Below, in pieces: positions 1-8,172 of a stretch of 64,000 nt of DNA. Under the pieces are notes generated by a model, which searched no databases, was not told where the DNA came from, and saw only the letters and a list, made by a program, of their open reading frames with translations. Location: the NCBI RefSeq assembly GCF_016909125.1, contig NZ_JAFBFD010000003.1, positions 1-64,000 on the forward strand, in the 5' to 3' direction. Both the position numbers and the translations under genes were made by a program. The first letter of the stretch is position 1. Every line of letters starts with the position of its first letter. Source of the stretch: Enterococcus lemanii (lineage in GTDB: Bacteria; Bacillota; Bacilli; Lactobacillales; Enterococcaceae).

Positions 1-30
1 GTTCAAAAAATATGTAAGAAATAATCAGAA

Positions 31-75
31 TCCCTTAACCTAACTGTAGTATATCAGTTTGGTTAAGGGATTTTT
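31..75 (+). terminator. Rho-independent terminator
   Basis: The arms 31-40 and 61-70 are perfect inverted repeats, an inner AACTG/CAGTT pair (42-46 with 55-59) extends the stem, and five T follow. It probably ends a gene lying left of the window. Confidence 0.75.
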
Positions 76-140
76 AGGTACTATGTTATTCGACGCTTAC
101 CTTAATTATAAGGGAAACAGATGCTTTTTTGTTATAGAAA

Positions 141-191
141 GAAAAAGGGTGTTCTTACCAATTTCTTAGTAACAACACCAAATATTATAGA
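141..191. repeat. Dispersed hairpin element, copy A
   Basis: Imperfect inverted repeat (148-158 with 169-179) followed by AAATATTATAGA. The same arrangement recurs at 26499-26552, where it acts as a terminator on the minus strand. Here no minus-strand gene ends next to it, so its role is unclear. The remainder of 76-296 holds no other recognisable feature. Confidence 0.55.
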
Positions 192-296
192 CCCATTTTT
201 TCGAAGAGTTTTTTTGTTAATTGGATTTTTTTCAACAAGATATTCATACTAACTTCAAATTCTTGTTTTATAGTATTTAACAAGAAGGTGATTTTA

Positions 297-1022
297 TTGA
301 CAACTTTGCGAATAGCGTGGGCTAGTTTTAAATACCATAAAAGATATCATTTCTTTTTTATCCTTAGTTTAATCTTAATTTTCACATTTTTCTTTTTTAT
401 TCAAGCCGTTTATTTCTCGCTTGATTTCATGGAAGAGCAGTTACAAAGCCAACCATTTTTCACAAAATTAGTAAATCTTTTTGCGCAAGGTTATCAAAAC
501 TTCACGCAAAAAGCCCCCTTATTGCTCTTTTTTTCACTTTTTCTATTAATAGCAAGTAAAGAATGGACGCGTAAAAAAGAATATCTAATTTGGTTGAACA
601 ATGGCGGGCAACCTTGGCGACTCGTTGCGATACAATTACTGGAAAGTACTTTTTTACTGATCCTCGCCGCTCTTTCATTTTTATTTTTATTGGTTGTATT
701 TTCACCATTTTTTAAATCAGGGATTATGCGACTCTGCCAAATCGTTATCAACCAAAATCCTACTTTAAACAATGAGTTCAACCTCTTATTCCAGACAGAA
801 GGCGCCAACCAATTAAATTTACATTTTGCTAGCTCAAATCAAATGATTGAACACTTATTTTTTGCTCTTTCGAATCAAGGTGAACAAGTTTTATTCAAAG
901 CTTATTTTTCTACCTTTTTATGGTTAATAAAATTGTTCATTTTACTTCACACCATCATTACTTCTTTCAATATTCTAGGGAGGAATTTCAATTGGAAAAA
1001 CAAAAATCGTCTCAAACTTTAG
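297..1022 (+). CDS. Small FtsX-like membrane protein (putative permease half)
   Basis: About 241 residues with four likely membrane segments (around residues 20-40, 72-88, 105-128 and 205-228). Between the second and third lies a basic stretch (KEWTRKKEYLIWLNNGG) that resembles the cytoplasmic loop of FtsX/MacB-type permeases, so I infer a reduced permease; no specific family is recognised. I chose the TTG at 297 because a strong ribosome site (AAGAAGGTGAT, 282-292) lies 5-7 bases before it, whereas the GTG at 288 overlaps that site. The end overlaps the next gene by 31 bases, which suggests translational coupling. Substrate and partner are unknown; alternatively it is simply an integral membrane protein of unknown role. 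Confidence 0.6.
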   Translation: MTTLRIAWASFKYHKRYHFFFILSLILIFTFFFFIQAVYFSLDFMEEQLQSQPFFTKLVNLFAQGYQNFTQKAPLLLFFSLFLLIASKEWTRKKEYLIWLNNGGQPWRLVAIQLLESTFLLILAALSFLFLLVVFSPFFKSGIMRLCQIVINQNPTLNNEFNLLFQTEGANQLNLHFASSNQMIEHLFFALSNQGEQVLFKAYFSTFLWLIKLFILLHTIITSFNILGRNFNWKNKNRLKL

Positions 1023-1459
1023 AATCTGGTGTTTTTATCTTGAATAAAAATGAATTCTTACAACTCCAACAAAAGCAGGAGCTAGATCTCAATCAAGCCA
1101 TTCAGCCAAAGTGGCGATACTTGCCTTTTTTGACCATTCAAGAAAATTTATTTATTCAAAATAAAAATAAATGCGATTTACCGATTGACGATTTACTACG
1201 TCTACTCGAATTTACTCCCACTTTATTGGCTCAAAAAAAAGACACCTTGACACCTTTAGAAGAAATTAAGTGTCAACTCCTTCAAAAACTGTTAAGCAAA
1301 AAAAACGTTATTTTATTCTCTGATTCAATCGATTCTCTAGCCATTTTTGAAAAGCAACAACTCCTAACTATTTGTGTGAAACTTGCACAAAAATGCCAAT
1401 TGACGATTTATATTTTGTCTGAAGATATTCATTTACTGCAACTTAAACTTCATTACTAA
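992..1459 (+). CDS. ABC-ATPase-like protein lacking Walker motifs
   Basis: 155 residues. The order of short blocks matches an ABC ATPase from the Q-loop onward: LPFLTIQENLF resembles the post-Q-loop segment, LTPLEEIKCQLLQKLL sits where the LSGGQ signature and helix belong, VILFSDSIDSL sits where Walker B and the D-loop belong, and IYILSEDIHLL replaces the H-loop strand. Walker A is absent and the Walker B acidic pair is altered, so ATP hydrolysis is unlikely. The TTG at 992 is preceded at 7 bases by GGGAGGA (978-984). The gene overlaps the membrane protein before it, consistent with a pair working together. It could be decaying, but the intact frame and good start signals argue that it is expressed. 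Confidence 0.5.
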   Translation: MEKQKSSQTLESGVFILNKNEFLQLQQKQELDLNQAIQPKWRYLPFLTIQENLFIQNKNKCDLPIDDLLRLLEFTPTLLAQKKDTLTPLEEIKCQLLQKLLSKKNVILFSDSIDSLAIFEKQQLLTICVKLAQKCQLTIYILSEDIHLLQLKLHY

Positions 1460-1465
1460 AAAAAT

Positions 1466-1540
1466 ACCGGGTGATATAAAGAAAAGACTGACTCAATTAC
1501 TTGAGTCTCAACCAATCTTCTTATATTACCCGGTTTTTTT
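1466..1540. terminator. Bidirectional terminator
   Basis: Long inverted repeat: ACCGGGTGATATAA near 1467-1480 pairs with TTATATTACCCGGT near 1520-1533, with an inner GACTCAA/TTGAGTC hairpin and seven T after it. It lies between the convergent ABC-like gene and the histidine kinase gene. Confidence 0.8.
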
Positions 1541-1543
1541 ATT

Positions 1544-3016
1544 TTACTGAGGCGTTTGTTCTTTGCTGTCTTCTAAAATCTCCGTGTCTGGAAAATAAAT
1601 TTTAAAAGTCGTGCCGACATTCGGTTGACTGCTCACTTCAATTCGGCCTTTATGTAATCGGACGAGTTGTTGGACGATAGGCAATCCTAAACCTGATTCG
1701 CCAAACTTCCGATTTTTTCGAGAAGGATCCGCTTTATAATAACGATCCCAAATATTTTTCACTTCATCTTCTGACATCCCAATCCCTGTATCAGAAATAG
1801 TAATGATTGTTTCAAGATAACCTTTTTCAAGGCTTACTCGAATTTCGCCATTATTTGTAAATTGAATGGCGTTTTGCAATATATTTACCATAATTTGAAC
1901 GAAACGATCATAATCTGCGAAGACATCAATTTCTTCATTTGTTTCTAAAATTAATTGATTATTAGCCGCCGCAGCCTTTTTAGCTAATTGAATAAATAGT
2001 TGGCGCACGGTCTCTGTTGCATCAAACTTCTTAATGACAATTGAAATTTGATTTGTTCGAATTTTTTCATAATCTAAATTTTCGCTGACTAAACGAATCA
2101 AGCGCTCTGTTTCATTTTTCATTAAACGAACCGCATTTTCTTTTTGCGCTTCAGGAATCATATTGTGTTGCAAACCTTCTAATAGTCCGTTAATGGTCGT
2201 TAATGGGGTACGCATTTCATGAGAGGCATCGGCCATAAATTGGCGCCGTCGTTCTTCTTGACGATCAATTTCTTCATGCGATTCTTTCAAGGATTGCGTC
2301 ATTTTATTAAAGTCTTCTGCCAATTCATCAAATTCATCGCGATGATTAACTGGTAAGACAATATCAAAATTTCCGTTTGCCACTTCATTTGCGGCATTTT
2401 TCATCCGATTAATACGTAAGACTTGAAAAGCTGCAAAACCATAACTTATAACAACGGCTAAAAAACCTGAAATCGCAAAACCTTTAAACAAGTTCATCGT
2501 AAATTCGTTCACCGTATCTTGAATATTATGGGCGATTTGCGTGACAACTAAGGCACCAAAAAACTGGTTATTTAAATTAAACGGCACCATTACGTAAGCT
2601 GTTAACTCTTTATTGCCGAAAATATCACGATCAGCCGTAAATTGTTGCTGTTCCCCCGCTTTTAGTTGCTCCCAAGTCTCGTTTGGCAATTGAAATTTAA
2701 TGGGTTGATTGTTATTTTCTGGATACGTAACAAGCCCCTCATTATTTACAAACACAAAATTGACCCCTTGTTGATTCAAGGTAACTTCTGAAATAGCTAA
2801 AGAACGCTTTATGACATTATTCCAATCCTGTAAGCTAAAACTATCGCTAATAACTTTTGAAACCTCCGTCACCGCTTCTGCATAACCAAATAATTGACGA
2901 TAATTATTTGTTTCCATTGATTGTTTCGTCAATTGAATAAATGCAAAACCCGAAGTTAAAAGCGTTACTAAAATAACTAGCCAAAACGCCATTAATTGTT
3001 GATATAAATACCGCAT
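1544..3016 (-). CDS. Sensor histidine kinase, LisK/EtaS-like
   Basis: 490 residues. Membrane segment at about 7-29, extracellular sensor region 30-170, second membrane segment about 176-200, HAMP linker about 200-250, HisKA phosphoacceptor His266 (DASHEMRTPL), N-box NILQNAIQF (378-386), G1 box DTGIGM (409-414) and G2 box GESGLGLPIV (439-448). It would autophosphorylate in response to an envelope signal and pass phosphate to the regulator encoded just upstream; the two genes overlap by one base (TAATG). From remembered sequences the closest match is Listeria LisK and its enterococcal counterpart EtaS, linked to acid and cell-envelope stress; the family is certain, that assignment less so. Confidence 0.85.
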   Translation of the reverse strand: MRYLYQQLMAFWLVILVTLLTSGFAFIQLTKQSMETNNYRQLFGYAEAVTEVSKVISDSFSLQDWNNVIKRSLAISEVTLNQQGVNFVFVNNEGLVTYPENNNQPIKFQLPNETWEQLKAGEQQQFTADRDIFGNKELTAYVMVPFNLNNQFFGALVVTQIAHNIQDTVNEFTMNLFKGFAISGFLAVVISYGFAAFQVLRINRMKNAANEVANGNFDIVLPVNHRDEFDELAEDFNKMTQSLKESHEEIDRQEERRRQFMADASHEMRTPLTTINGLLEGLQHNMIPEAQKENAVRLMKNETERLIRLVSENLDYEKIRTNQISIVIKKFDATETVRQLFIQLAKKAAAANNQLILETNEEIDVFADYDRFVQIMVNILQNAIQFTNNGEIRVSLEKGYLETIITISDTGIGMSEDEVKNIWDRYYKADPSRKNRKFGESGLGLPIVQQLVRLHKGRIEVSSQPNVGTTFKIYFPDTEILEDSKEQTPQ

Positions 3017-3735
3017 TAGGCAATACCTGAATCGTCAAACTTATAACCGACACCCCAAACGGTTTGAATGACTTGTGGTCCTACCTTTTCAATTTTTTGG
3101 CGCAACTTTTTAATGTGTGCATCAACCGTTCGTTCGTCACCAAAATATTGATAATCCCAAACAAGTTGAAGTAACTGTTCACGTGAAAAAACTTGACGCG
3201 GTTTTTTGGCTAGTGTATAAAGTAAATCAAATTCTTTTGGCGTTAAACCTTCAATTAACTTTTGATTTAAGTAAGCTTCACGTGTTTTCGTGTTTAATTT
3301 AAAATGGGCTGTTTCGATGTCAAATGCTTGTGTTTCTTCTTGACGGTCGGTTGTTAGTGTTTCAGCAATCTCACTCCGACGATGAAGAGCTTTAATACGA
3401 GCGATTAAAGTTAGCGGACTAAATGGCTTAGTAACATAATCATCTGCTCCCATTTCTAAACCAATTACTTGATCACTTTCAGAGTCTCGAGCCGTTAACA
3501 TAATAATTGGAACACTTTGGGAAACTTTTCGAATCTCTCGAGCAACCATCATCCCATCCATACTTGGTAAATTCAAATCAAGCGTAATCATATCCCATTC
3601 ATTTGGCGTCGCTAAAAAGGCATCTAGGCCTTCTTTGCCATCGTATTTGAACGTCGCTTCCCAGCCTTCATTTAAGAAAAACATCTGCATCATTTCTGCA
3701 ACTGATTCATTGTCTTCAATCATTAAAATATTCAT
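3016..3735 (-). CDS. OmpR-family response regulator, LisR/EtaR-like
   Basis: 239 residues. Receiver domain 1-120 with acidic pocket ED at 7-8, phosphoacceptor Asp53 (TLDLNLP) and the conserved Lys in VTKPFSP; winged-helix DNA-binding domain from about 140 to the end (LTPKEFDLL, WDYQYFGDERTVDAHIKKLR). It would control transcription once phosphorylated by the adjoining kinase. The receiver strongly recalls LisR/EtaR. Transcription starts from its own promoter at 3774-3802. Target genes cannot be told from this window. Confidence 0.88.
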   Translation of the reverse strand: MNILMIEDNESVAEMMQMFFLNEGWEATFKYDGKEGLDAFLATPNEWDMITLDLNLPSMDGMMVAREIRKVSQSVPIIMLTARDSESDQVIGLEMGADDYVTKPFSPLTLIARIKALHRRSEIAETLTTDRQEETQAFDIETAHFKLNTKTREAYLNQKLIEGLTPKEFDLLYTLAKKPRQVFSREQLLQLVWDYQYFGDERTVDAHIKKLRQKIEKVGPQVIQTVWGVGYKFDDSGIA

Positions 3736-3773
3736 CTCGTCACCTCTAGTTATATAATCTGCTTCTTTCTTTT

Positions 3774-3802
3774 AGTATACTAGACTTTTATATTTCTACC
3801 AA
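3774..3802 (-). promoter_or_regulatory. Promoter of the LisR/LisK-like genes
   Basis: On the minus strand TTGGTA (3797-3802) and TATACT (3774-3779) are separated by 17 bases, about 40 bases before the regulator start codon. Confidence 0.6.
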
Positions 3803-3889
3803 TAACTTCCCCAATTATTAGCGAAAGTTTTGCTTTTTATTCATATTTTGATAAGATAAACGTACATTTAGAAAAGGATGGTTAATAAA

Positions 3890-4660
3890 ATGAATTATCG
3901 CGGTATTGCTTTTTTTGATTTAGACGGCACCCTCTTAAATGAGAACTCTCAAGTTAGTTCAGCCGTAGCCAATGGAATGGATCGATTACGTGACAATCAA
4001 ATCTTGCCCGTCATTGCGACTGGACGAACAGAAGCAGAAATTCCTCAGATACTTAATGATACGAAAATCACTTCAAATATCGTGATGAATGGTTCGTTCA
4101 TCCGAGTAAATGGCGATATTATCCATCGAGAGATTATCGATAAAACGACGATAGAAAAGATGCTACAACTTACAAAAGAAAACCAACAACCTTTAGCTTT
4201 TTACAATCATAGTAATTACTGGGCAACCCAACATAATGACGATTTAGTGAATGCGTATCAATATATTCATAGTCAATTACCTGAAATAAACCCAAACGCG
4301 TACCTTAAGCGCGAAGTGAATATGTTGTTAGTGTTAGGCCAAGACAAAGATGAAACTTATCATGAAGCCTTTCCTGAACTCACTTTTTATCGTAATGGCC
4401 CCTACTCAATTGATATTGTGAAAAAAAATGTATCAAAAGGACAAGCCGTTCGCAAATTAATAGAAATTTTACAGCTTGAAAATGTCCCAACTTACGGTTT
4501 TGGGGATGGGTTGAATGACCTCGCCTTACTAGAGGCGTGTGATTATAAAATTGCGATGGGGAATGCAAAAAAGGAATTAAAAGAAATGGCGGACTTTATT
4601 ACTTTAACAAATCAAGAAGATGGTATCGTTCACGCTTTAAAGACTTTTGATTTGATTTAA
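3890..4660 (+). CDS. HAD-superfamily phosphatase, Cof/YidA type
   Basis: 256 residues. Motif I is FFDLDGTLL with nucleophile Asp10 and Asp12; the C-terminal motif is GDGLNDLALLE with the metal-binding acidic residues, followed by IAMGNA, as in Cof-type sugar or cofactor phosphatases with a C2B cap. It probably dephosphorylates small phosphorylated metabolites in the cytoplasm; the substrate cannot be predicted. The ATG at 3890 is preferred over that at 3878, because the latter lies inside the ribosome site AAAAGGATGG. It stands alone, divergent from the two-component genes and followed by a terminator. Confidence 0.88.
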   Translation: MNYRGIAFFDLDGTLLNENSQVSSAVANGMDRLRDNQILPVIATGRTEAEIPQILNDTKITSNIVMNGSFIRVNGDIIHREIIDKTTIEKMLQLTKENQQPLAFYNHSNYWATQHNDDLVNAYQYIHSQLPEINPNAYLKREVNMLLVLGQDKDETYHEAFPELTFYRNGPYSIDIVKKNVSKGQAVRKLIEILQLENVPTYGFGDGLNDLALLEACDYKIAMGNAKKELKEMADFITLTNQEDGIVHALKTFDLI

Positions 4661-4696
4661 ATTTTTTCTAAAAACAAGTGTCTAAATTAGAATTAA

Positions 4697-4745
4697 CCAA
4701 AAACTGTAGGAACTAGAGCTCTTTTGTTCCTACAGTTTTTTATTT
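4697..4745 (+). terminator. Rho-independent terminator
   Basis: AAAACTGTAGGAAC pairs perfectly with GTTCCTACAGTTTT, followed by a T run (about 4735-4745). It ends the HAD gene. Confidence 0.85.
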
Positions 4746-4770
4746 CCCAAGCCAAACTAATTTTTTCATT

Positions 4771-4812
4771 TTTGATGTAGAGTTTTTTCCAATTTGATGT
4801 AGAGTTTCTTCA
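4771..4812. repeat. Two tandem copies of a 22-base unit
   Basis: TTTGATGTAGAGTTTTTTCC (4771-4790) is repeated as TTTGATGTAGAGTTTCTTCA (4793-4812), a period of 22 bases. It lies in the spacer between two terminators; no function is evident. Confidence 0.6.
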
Positions 4813-4836
4813 AAAACAGGAAAATCAAAGAAAAGA

Positions 4837-4878
4837 AAAAACGTACAAAGGTTGTTAAATCAACCTTTGTACGTTTTA
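4837..4878 (-). terminator. Terminator of the tmRNA gene
   Basis: AAAACGTACAAAGGTTG and CAACCTTTGTACGTTTT form a perfect 17-base stem with a 6-base loop; on the minus strand the stem runs into T-rich sequence. It lies 24 bases beyond the tmRNA 3' end. Confidence 0.85.
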
Positions 4879-4901
4879 GTCTATACCATAAAAACCTCAA
4901 A

Positions 4902-5263
4902 TGGAGGCGGCGGGAGTCGAACCCGCGTCCAAACATATCGCTACCTAAAAGTCTACGCTCATAGTCAGTTCTTTTAGAATTTCGCTAGGCAAGGCGCCGA
5001 ATGACAGGCTCATCGCTTCGCTAGTCTGATGATCTCTTATAAGCTTTCCAGACGGAAAAGACTTATCGTATCCCACTTAGAGTAAGACCCTGATCTGGCA
5101 CATGGGCGATGACAGGAGGATCTACGTTAACTGTTTTTAGGCAGCTAAAGCGTAAGAGTTATTGTTTTTAGCAGTTATATTTAACTGTAACGTTTTAACG
5201 TAGACGTAACCTACGAAGCGCGATTCAGGCTCAAACTATGCCTGTCGAATCCGTAACGCCCCC
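4902..5263 (-). ncRNA. ssrA: Transfer-messenger RNA
   Basis: Rescues stalled ribosomes by acting first as alanyl-tRNA and then as a short mRNA that adds a degradation tag. On the minus strand it starts GGGGGCGTTACGGATTCGAC and ends with the tRNA-like arm GGTTCGACTCCCGCC followed by the encoded CCA (4902-4904). The tag frame runs from GCT at 5170-5172 to the TAA at 5137-5139 and reads AKNNNSYALAA. The tag is one residue shorter than the enterococcal tags I recall (AKNENNSYALAA type). Boundaries at the 5' end are good to a few bases, since RNase P processing is inferred. Confidence 0.95.
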
Positions 5264-5296
5264 TTAATCAAAAAGGGGGTATTGCTACCAAAGAAG

Positions 5297-5325
5297 AGTA
5301 TAGCATAATTTCCCCTTACTGAAAA
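5297..5325 (-). promoter_or_regulatory. Promoter of ssrA
   Basis: Minus-strand TATACT (5297-5302) lies 17 bases from TTTTCA (5320-5325), a weak -35. Transcription would begin near 5290, giving a leader of about 25 bases containing a CCCCC/GGGGG hairpin (5259-5280) to be removed by processing. Confidence 0.5.
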
Positions 5326-5370
5326 GGATTTAGGTCAAATTAGGTCAATTTTTGTTCATATAAACGACTT

Positions 5371-5508
5371 CTACTCATTCTTTTGCTCTTTTTTTGCTGG
5401 ACAAGAAACATTACACGCACCACAATCACTGCTCTTACCACTGATTTTGCGATAAATGATTCGGCCTGCACTCCCAAAAATTAAAACAGCTAAAATATAA
5501 GTTGCCAT
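5371..5508 (-). CDS. FeoB-associated Cys-rich membrane protein
   Basis: 45 residues. One N-terminal membrane helix (ATYILAVLIFGSAGRIIY) is followed by a basic linker and the Cys cluster CGACNVSC (29-36), the hallmark of the small proteins often found after feoB in Firmicutes. It is presumed to bind iron at the cytoplasmic side of the Feo transporter, but its role in the family is unproven. Its ATG overlaps the feoB stop codon by one base (TAATG), so it is the third gene of the iron operon. Confidence 0.85.
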   Translation of the reverse strand: MATYILAVLIFGSAGRIIYRKISGKSSDCGACNVSCPAKKEQKNE

Positions 5509-7661
5509 TAATTTTCACCTTCCAATCGAGTGAGTGGGTATCTTTTTTTCATAGATTTTATTGGTTTGACAATGCGATAACCTAACCATATAGTCGTTAA
5601 TACTGCTAATAAAGTTGCCGATGTCGCAGACTGTCCTTCAAAAAGAACACTACCTAGTTGATATAAAATAAAACTCACAACATAAGCTAATGCACACTGA
5701 TACCCTACCGCTAAAAGTGTCCACTTCAAGCTAGCCATTTCGCGGTGAATCGCACCAACTGCTGCAAAACACGGGGCGCAAAGTAAATTAAAAGCTAAAA
5801 AAGAATACGCAGCCACAGAGGTAAAGCTTTGTTGTAATTGTGGCCAAATTTCTTTTCCAGTTTCAGATACTTCATTTAAGTTCCCGTACAAAATGCCCAT
5901 CGTTCCAATAATATTTTCTTTCGCAATTAGCCCTGTTGTCGTAGCGACTACTGCTTGCCAATTTCCCCACCCTAGAGGCGTAAAAATCGGGGCAAATAAG
6001 CGACCTAAATTCGCCAAAATACTTTCTTCACTTGCAACTTGTTTAAAGGTGAAATTGTAATTTGAAGTAAACCAAATAAAAATACTTGAAACAAAAATCA
6101 ACGTACCGGCTTTTTTTACAAACGAAAAACCACGATCAAACGTTTGGCGCCAAATATTTTCGAATCTTGGCCAATGATAAGTTGGCAATTCCATAATAAA
6201 AGGGGCCGGGTCACTTGAAAATAATTTGGTTTTCTTTAACGCGATACCGGATAAAATAATGGCTAGCATCCCCATAAAATAAGCAGATGGCGCAACCCAG
6301 GAACGACCAGGGAAAAAATCCCCGGCAATTAAAGCAATCACTGGTAACTTTGCTGAACATGGCATAAAGGTTGTCACCATAACCGTCAAACGCCGATCTT
6401 GTTCATTTTCAATTGTACGGCTAGCCATTACTCCGGGGACACCACACCCCGTTGCAATTAACATGGGAATAAAAGATTTACCTGACAAACCAAATTTACG
6501 AAAAAGTCGATCCATCACAAAAGCAATTCGAGCCATATAACCACAGTCTTCTAATAAAGCTAAACAAAAGAATAAAACCATAATTTGTGGTAGAAATCCT
6601 AAAACTGCCCCAACACCCGCAAGAATCCCATCTAAAATTAATGATTGTAACCATGGTTGAACTTGCCAAGTTTCTAACCAACCGGCGACAAATTCTGGGA
6701 CATATTGACCAAACAGCTGATCATTGACCCAGTCTGTGCCAATTGTTCCAATCGTTTGAATTGAAAAATAATAAACTAACCACATGATAAAAGTAAATAT
6801 TGGTAACGCCAACCAGCGATGCGTCACAATTTGATCAATTTTATCGCTAATACTGAGTGAAACTTCGCCTTGATTTACCGTACACAAAGCAACTAAACGG
6901 GTAATAAATTGATACCGCTCATTAATTATGATGGCATCGCTTTGGTCTTGAAATACTTTTTCAGTTAATTGAATAATTTCTTCAATTTCTTTTTTTTGAA
7001 AAGTACTTAAGTCTAGCTCTTGGTTAATCGCTTCATCGCGCTCAAAAAGTTTTATTGCAAACCAACGTGCCTGGGTCTTTAAAACACTATTGCCTAAAAC
7101 CATTATAATTTCAGCTAAAGCAACTTCTAATTTATCATCATAAGTTGGATAATTTATTTGCAGCGGGAAAGTCTCGGTAACCACTTTCCCTTGTTGTACT
7201 AAATCATCTAAGCCTTGACCTTTTAACGCGCTCATCGCAACAATCGGCGCACCTAAACCGTAAGAAAGTTTTTCTAAATTAATTTTTTTCCCTGTTTTCT
7301 TTAAAATATCCATCATATTCAGACCAACAACTAACGGAATCCCCATTTCCATCAATTGAGTGGTTAAATATAGATTACGTTCTAAATTTGTAACATCAAC
7401 AATATTCAAAATGGCATCCGGATGATCTTTTATTAAGTAATTTCGTGTTACTATTTCTTCTGGTGTGTAAGGTGATAAAGAATAAATACCTGGTAAATCT
7501 TGAATCAATAATTGTGTGTTCTTTTTAACACGACCTGACTTACGTTCGACCGTTACTCCAGGCCAATTGCCAACTTGTTGCATCGAACCGGTTAACTGAT
7601 TATAAGCACTCGTTTTCCCACTATTCGGGTTACCAATTAAAGCAAAGCAATATTCTTTCAT
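5508..7661 (-). CDS. feoB: Ferrous iron transporter FeoB
   Basis: 717 residues, full length. The N-terminal GTPase domain shows G1 GNPNSGKT (10-17), G3 DLPG (55-58) and G4 NMMD (115-118); then a helical linker to about 270 and a C-terminal membrane domain with two Gate regions, including the conserved CG in IATGCGVPGVMASR and the MPCSAKLP motif. It moves Fe2+ into the cell under reducing conditions. It overlaps the FeoA-like gene by four bases (ATGA) and the Cys-rich gene by one. A Fur box in front of the operon implies induction by iron shortage. Confidence 0.97.
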   Translation of the reverse strand: MKEYCFALIGNPNSGKTSAYNQLTGSMQQVGNWPGVTVERKSGRVKKNTQLLIQDLPGIYSLSPYTPEEIVTRNYLIKDHPDAILNIVDVTNLERNLYLTTQLMEMGIPLVVGLNMMDILKKTGKKINLEKLSYGLGAPIVAMSALKGQGLDDLVQQGKVVTETFPLQINYPTYDDKLEVALAEIIMVLGNSVLKTQARWFAIKLFERDEAINQELDLSTFQKKEIEEIIQLTEKVFQDQSDAIIINERYQFITRLVALCTVNQGEVSLSISDKIDQIVTHRWLALPIFTFIMWLVYYFSIQTIGTIGTDWVNDQLFGQYVPEFVAGWLETWQVQPWLQSLILDGILAGVGAVLGFLPQIMVLFFCLALLEDCGYMARIAFVMDRLFRKFGLSGKSFIPMLIATGCGVPGVMASRTIENEQDRRLTVMVTTFMPCSAKLPVIALIAGDFFPGRSWVAPSAYFMGMLAIILSGIALKKTKLFSSDPAPFIMELPTYHWPRFENIWRQTFDRGFSFVKKAGTLIFVSSIFIWFTSNYNFTFKQVASEESILANLGRLFAPIFTPLGWGNWQAVVATTTGLIAKENIIGTMGILYGNLNEVSETGKEIWPQLQQSFTSVAAYSFLAFNLLCAPCFAAVGAIHREMASLKWTLLAVGYQCALAYVVSFILYQLGSVLFEGQSATSATLLAVLTTIWLGYRIVKPIKSMKKRYPLTRLEGEN

Positions 7662-8128
7662 CCTTTTTCATCCCTTTCTACCAAAACAAGTGCAGCTTCT
7701 TCTTTACGTAAAGTTAGTTTATACCCACGTAGACGAATTTCAATTGGATCGCCTAAAGGAGCAATATTTGAAACCGTAACAACGACATCTTTTGTTAACC
7801 CCATATCCATCAAACGGCGTTTTACTGCTCCTTGTCCATGAACATTTACGACTCGTGCACTTTCTGTTAGCTGTAATTCATCTAAAGAAGTCCAACTCCC
7901 TGTATTTGTTACTTTTGTTACGATAATCTGATTTAAAATCGTCTGACTCAAAGCTAGACGACTATTACGCAAAAGAATAATCCCATTTCCACCTGCTAAA
8001 CTAAGTAAAACAACTTGACTACCAGAGACGATGCCCAAGTGATTTAAATGGCGTCGAATGCCATCCTCAGCGATAATAGAATCAATTTGATACTTTACTT
8101 GTAATGGTACTTGGGCTAATGTTTGCAT
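7658..8128 (-). CDS. feoA: FeoA-like protein with two FeoA domains
   Basis: 156 residues, about twice the usual FeoA length. Two SH3-like FeoA modules can be followed, about 1-75 (HLNHLGIVSGSQVVLLSLAG) and 82-153 (RLMDMGLTKDVVVTVSNIAPLGDPIEIRLRGYKLTLR; only the second keeps the classic RL-x-DMG and PLGDP motifs). It probably helps FeoB at the membrane. The ribosome site AAAAGGAGA lies 5-6 bases before the ATG. First gene of the feo operon. Confidence 0.9.
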   Translation of the reverse strand: MQTLAQVPLQVKYQIDSIIAEDGIRRHLNHLGIVSGSQVVLLSLAGGNGIILLRNSRLALSQTILNQIIVTKVTNTGSWTSLDELQLTESARVVNVHGQGAVKRRLMDMGLTKDVVVTVSNIAPLGDPIEIRLRGYKLTLRKEEAALVLVERDEKG

Positions 8129-8151
8129 AAAAGTCTCCTTTTTAAATCATT

Positions 8152-8170
8152 ATTGAGAATTATTCTCAAT
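8152..8170. promoter_or_regulatory. Fur box of the feo operon
   Basis: ATTGAGAAT-T-ATTCTCAAT is a perfect 19-base palindrome whose core TGAGAAT-N-ATTCTCA is the 7-1-7 form expected for Fur in Firmicutes. It lies just downstream of the -10 element, where a repressor would block transcription. Confidence 0.85.
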
Positions 8171-8172
8171 TA

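Noticed and set aside
494..808. Minus-strand open frame inside the first membrane-protein gene
   Set aside because: Shadow of the plus-strand gene; no ribosome site and composition of a reversed hydrophobic protein.
4771..4812. CRISPR-like array
   Set aside because: Only two units with 2-base separation and no variable spacers or cas genes.
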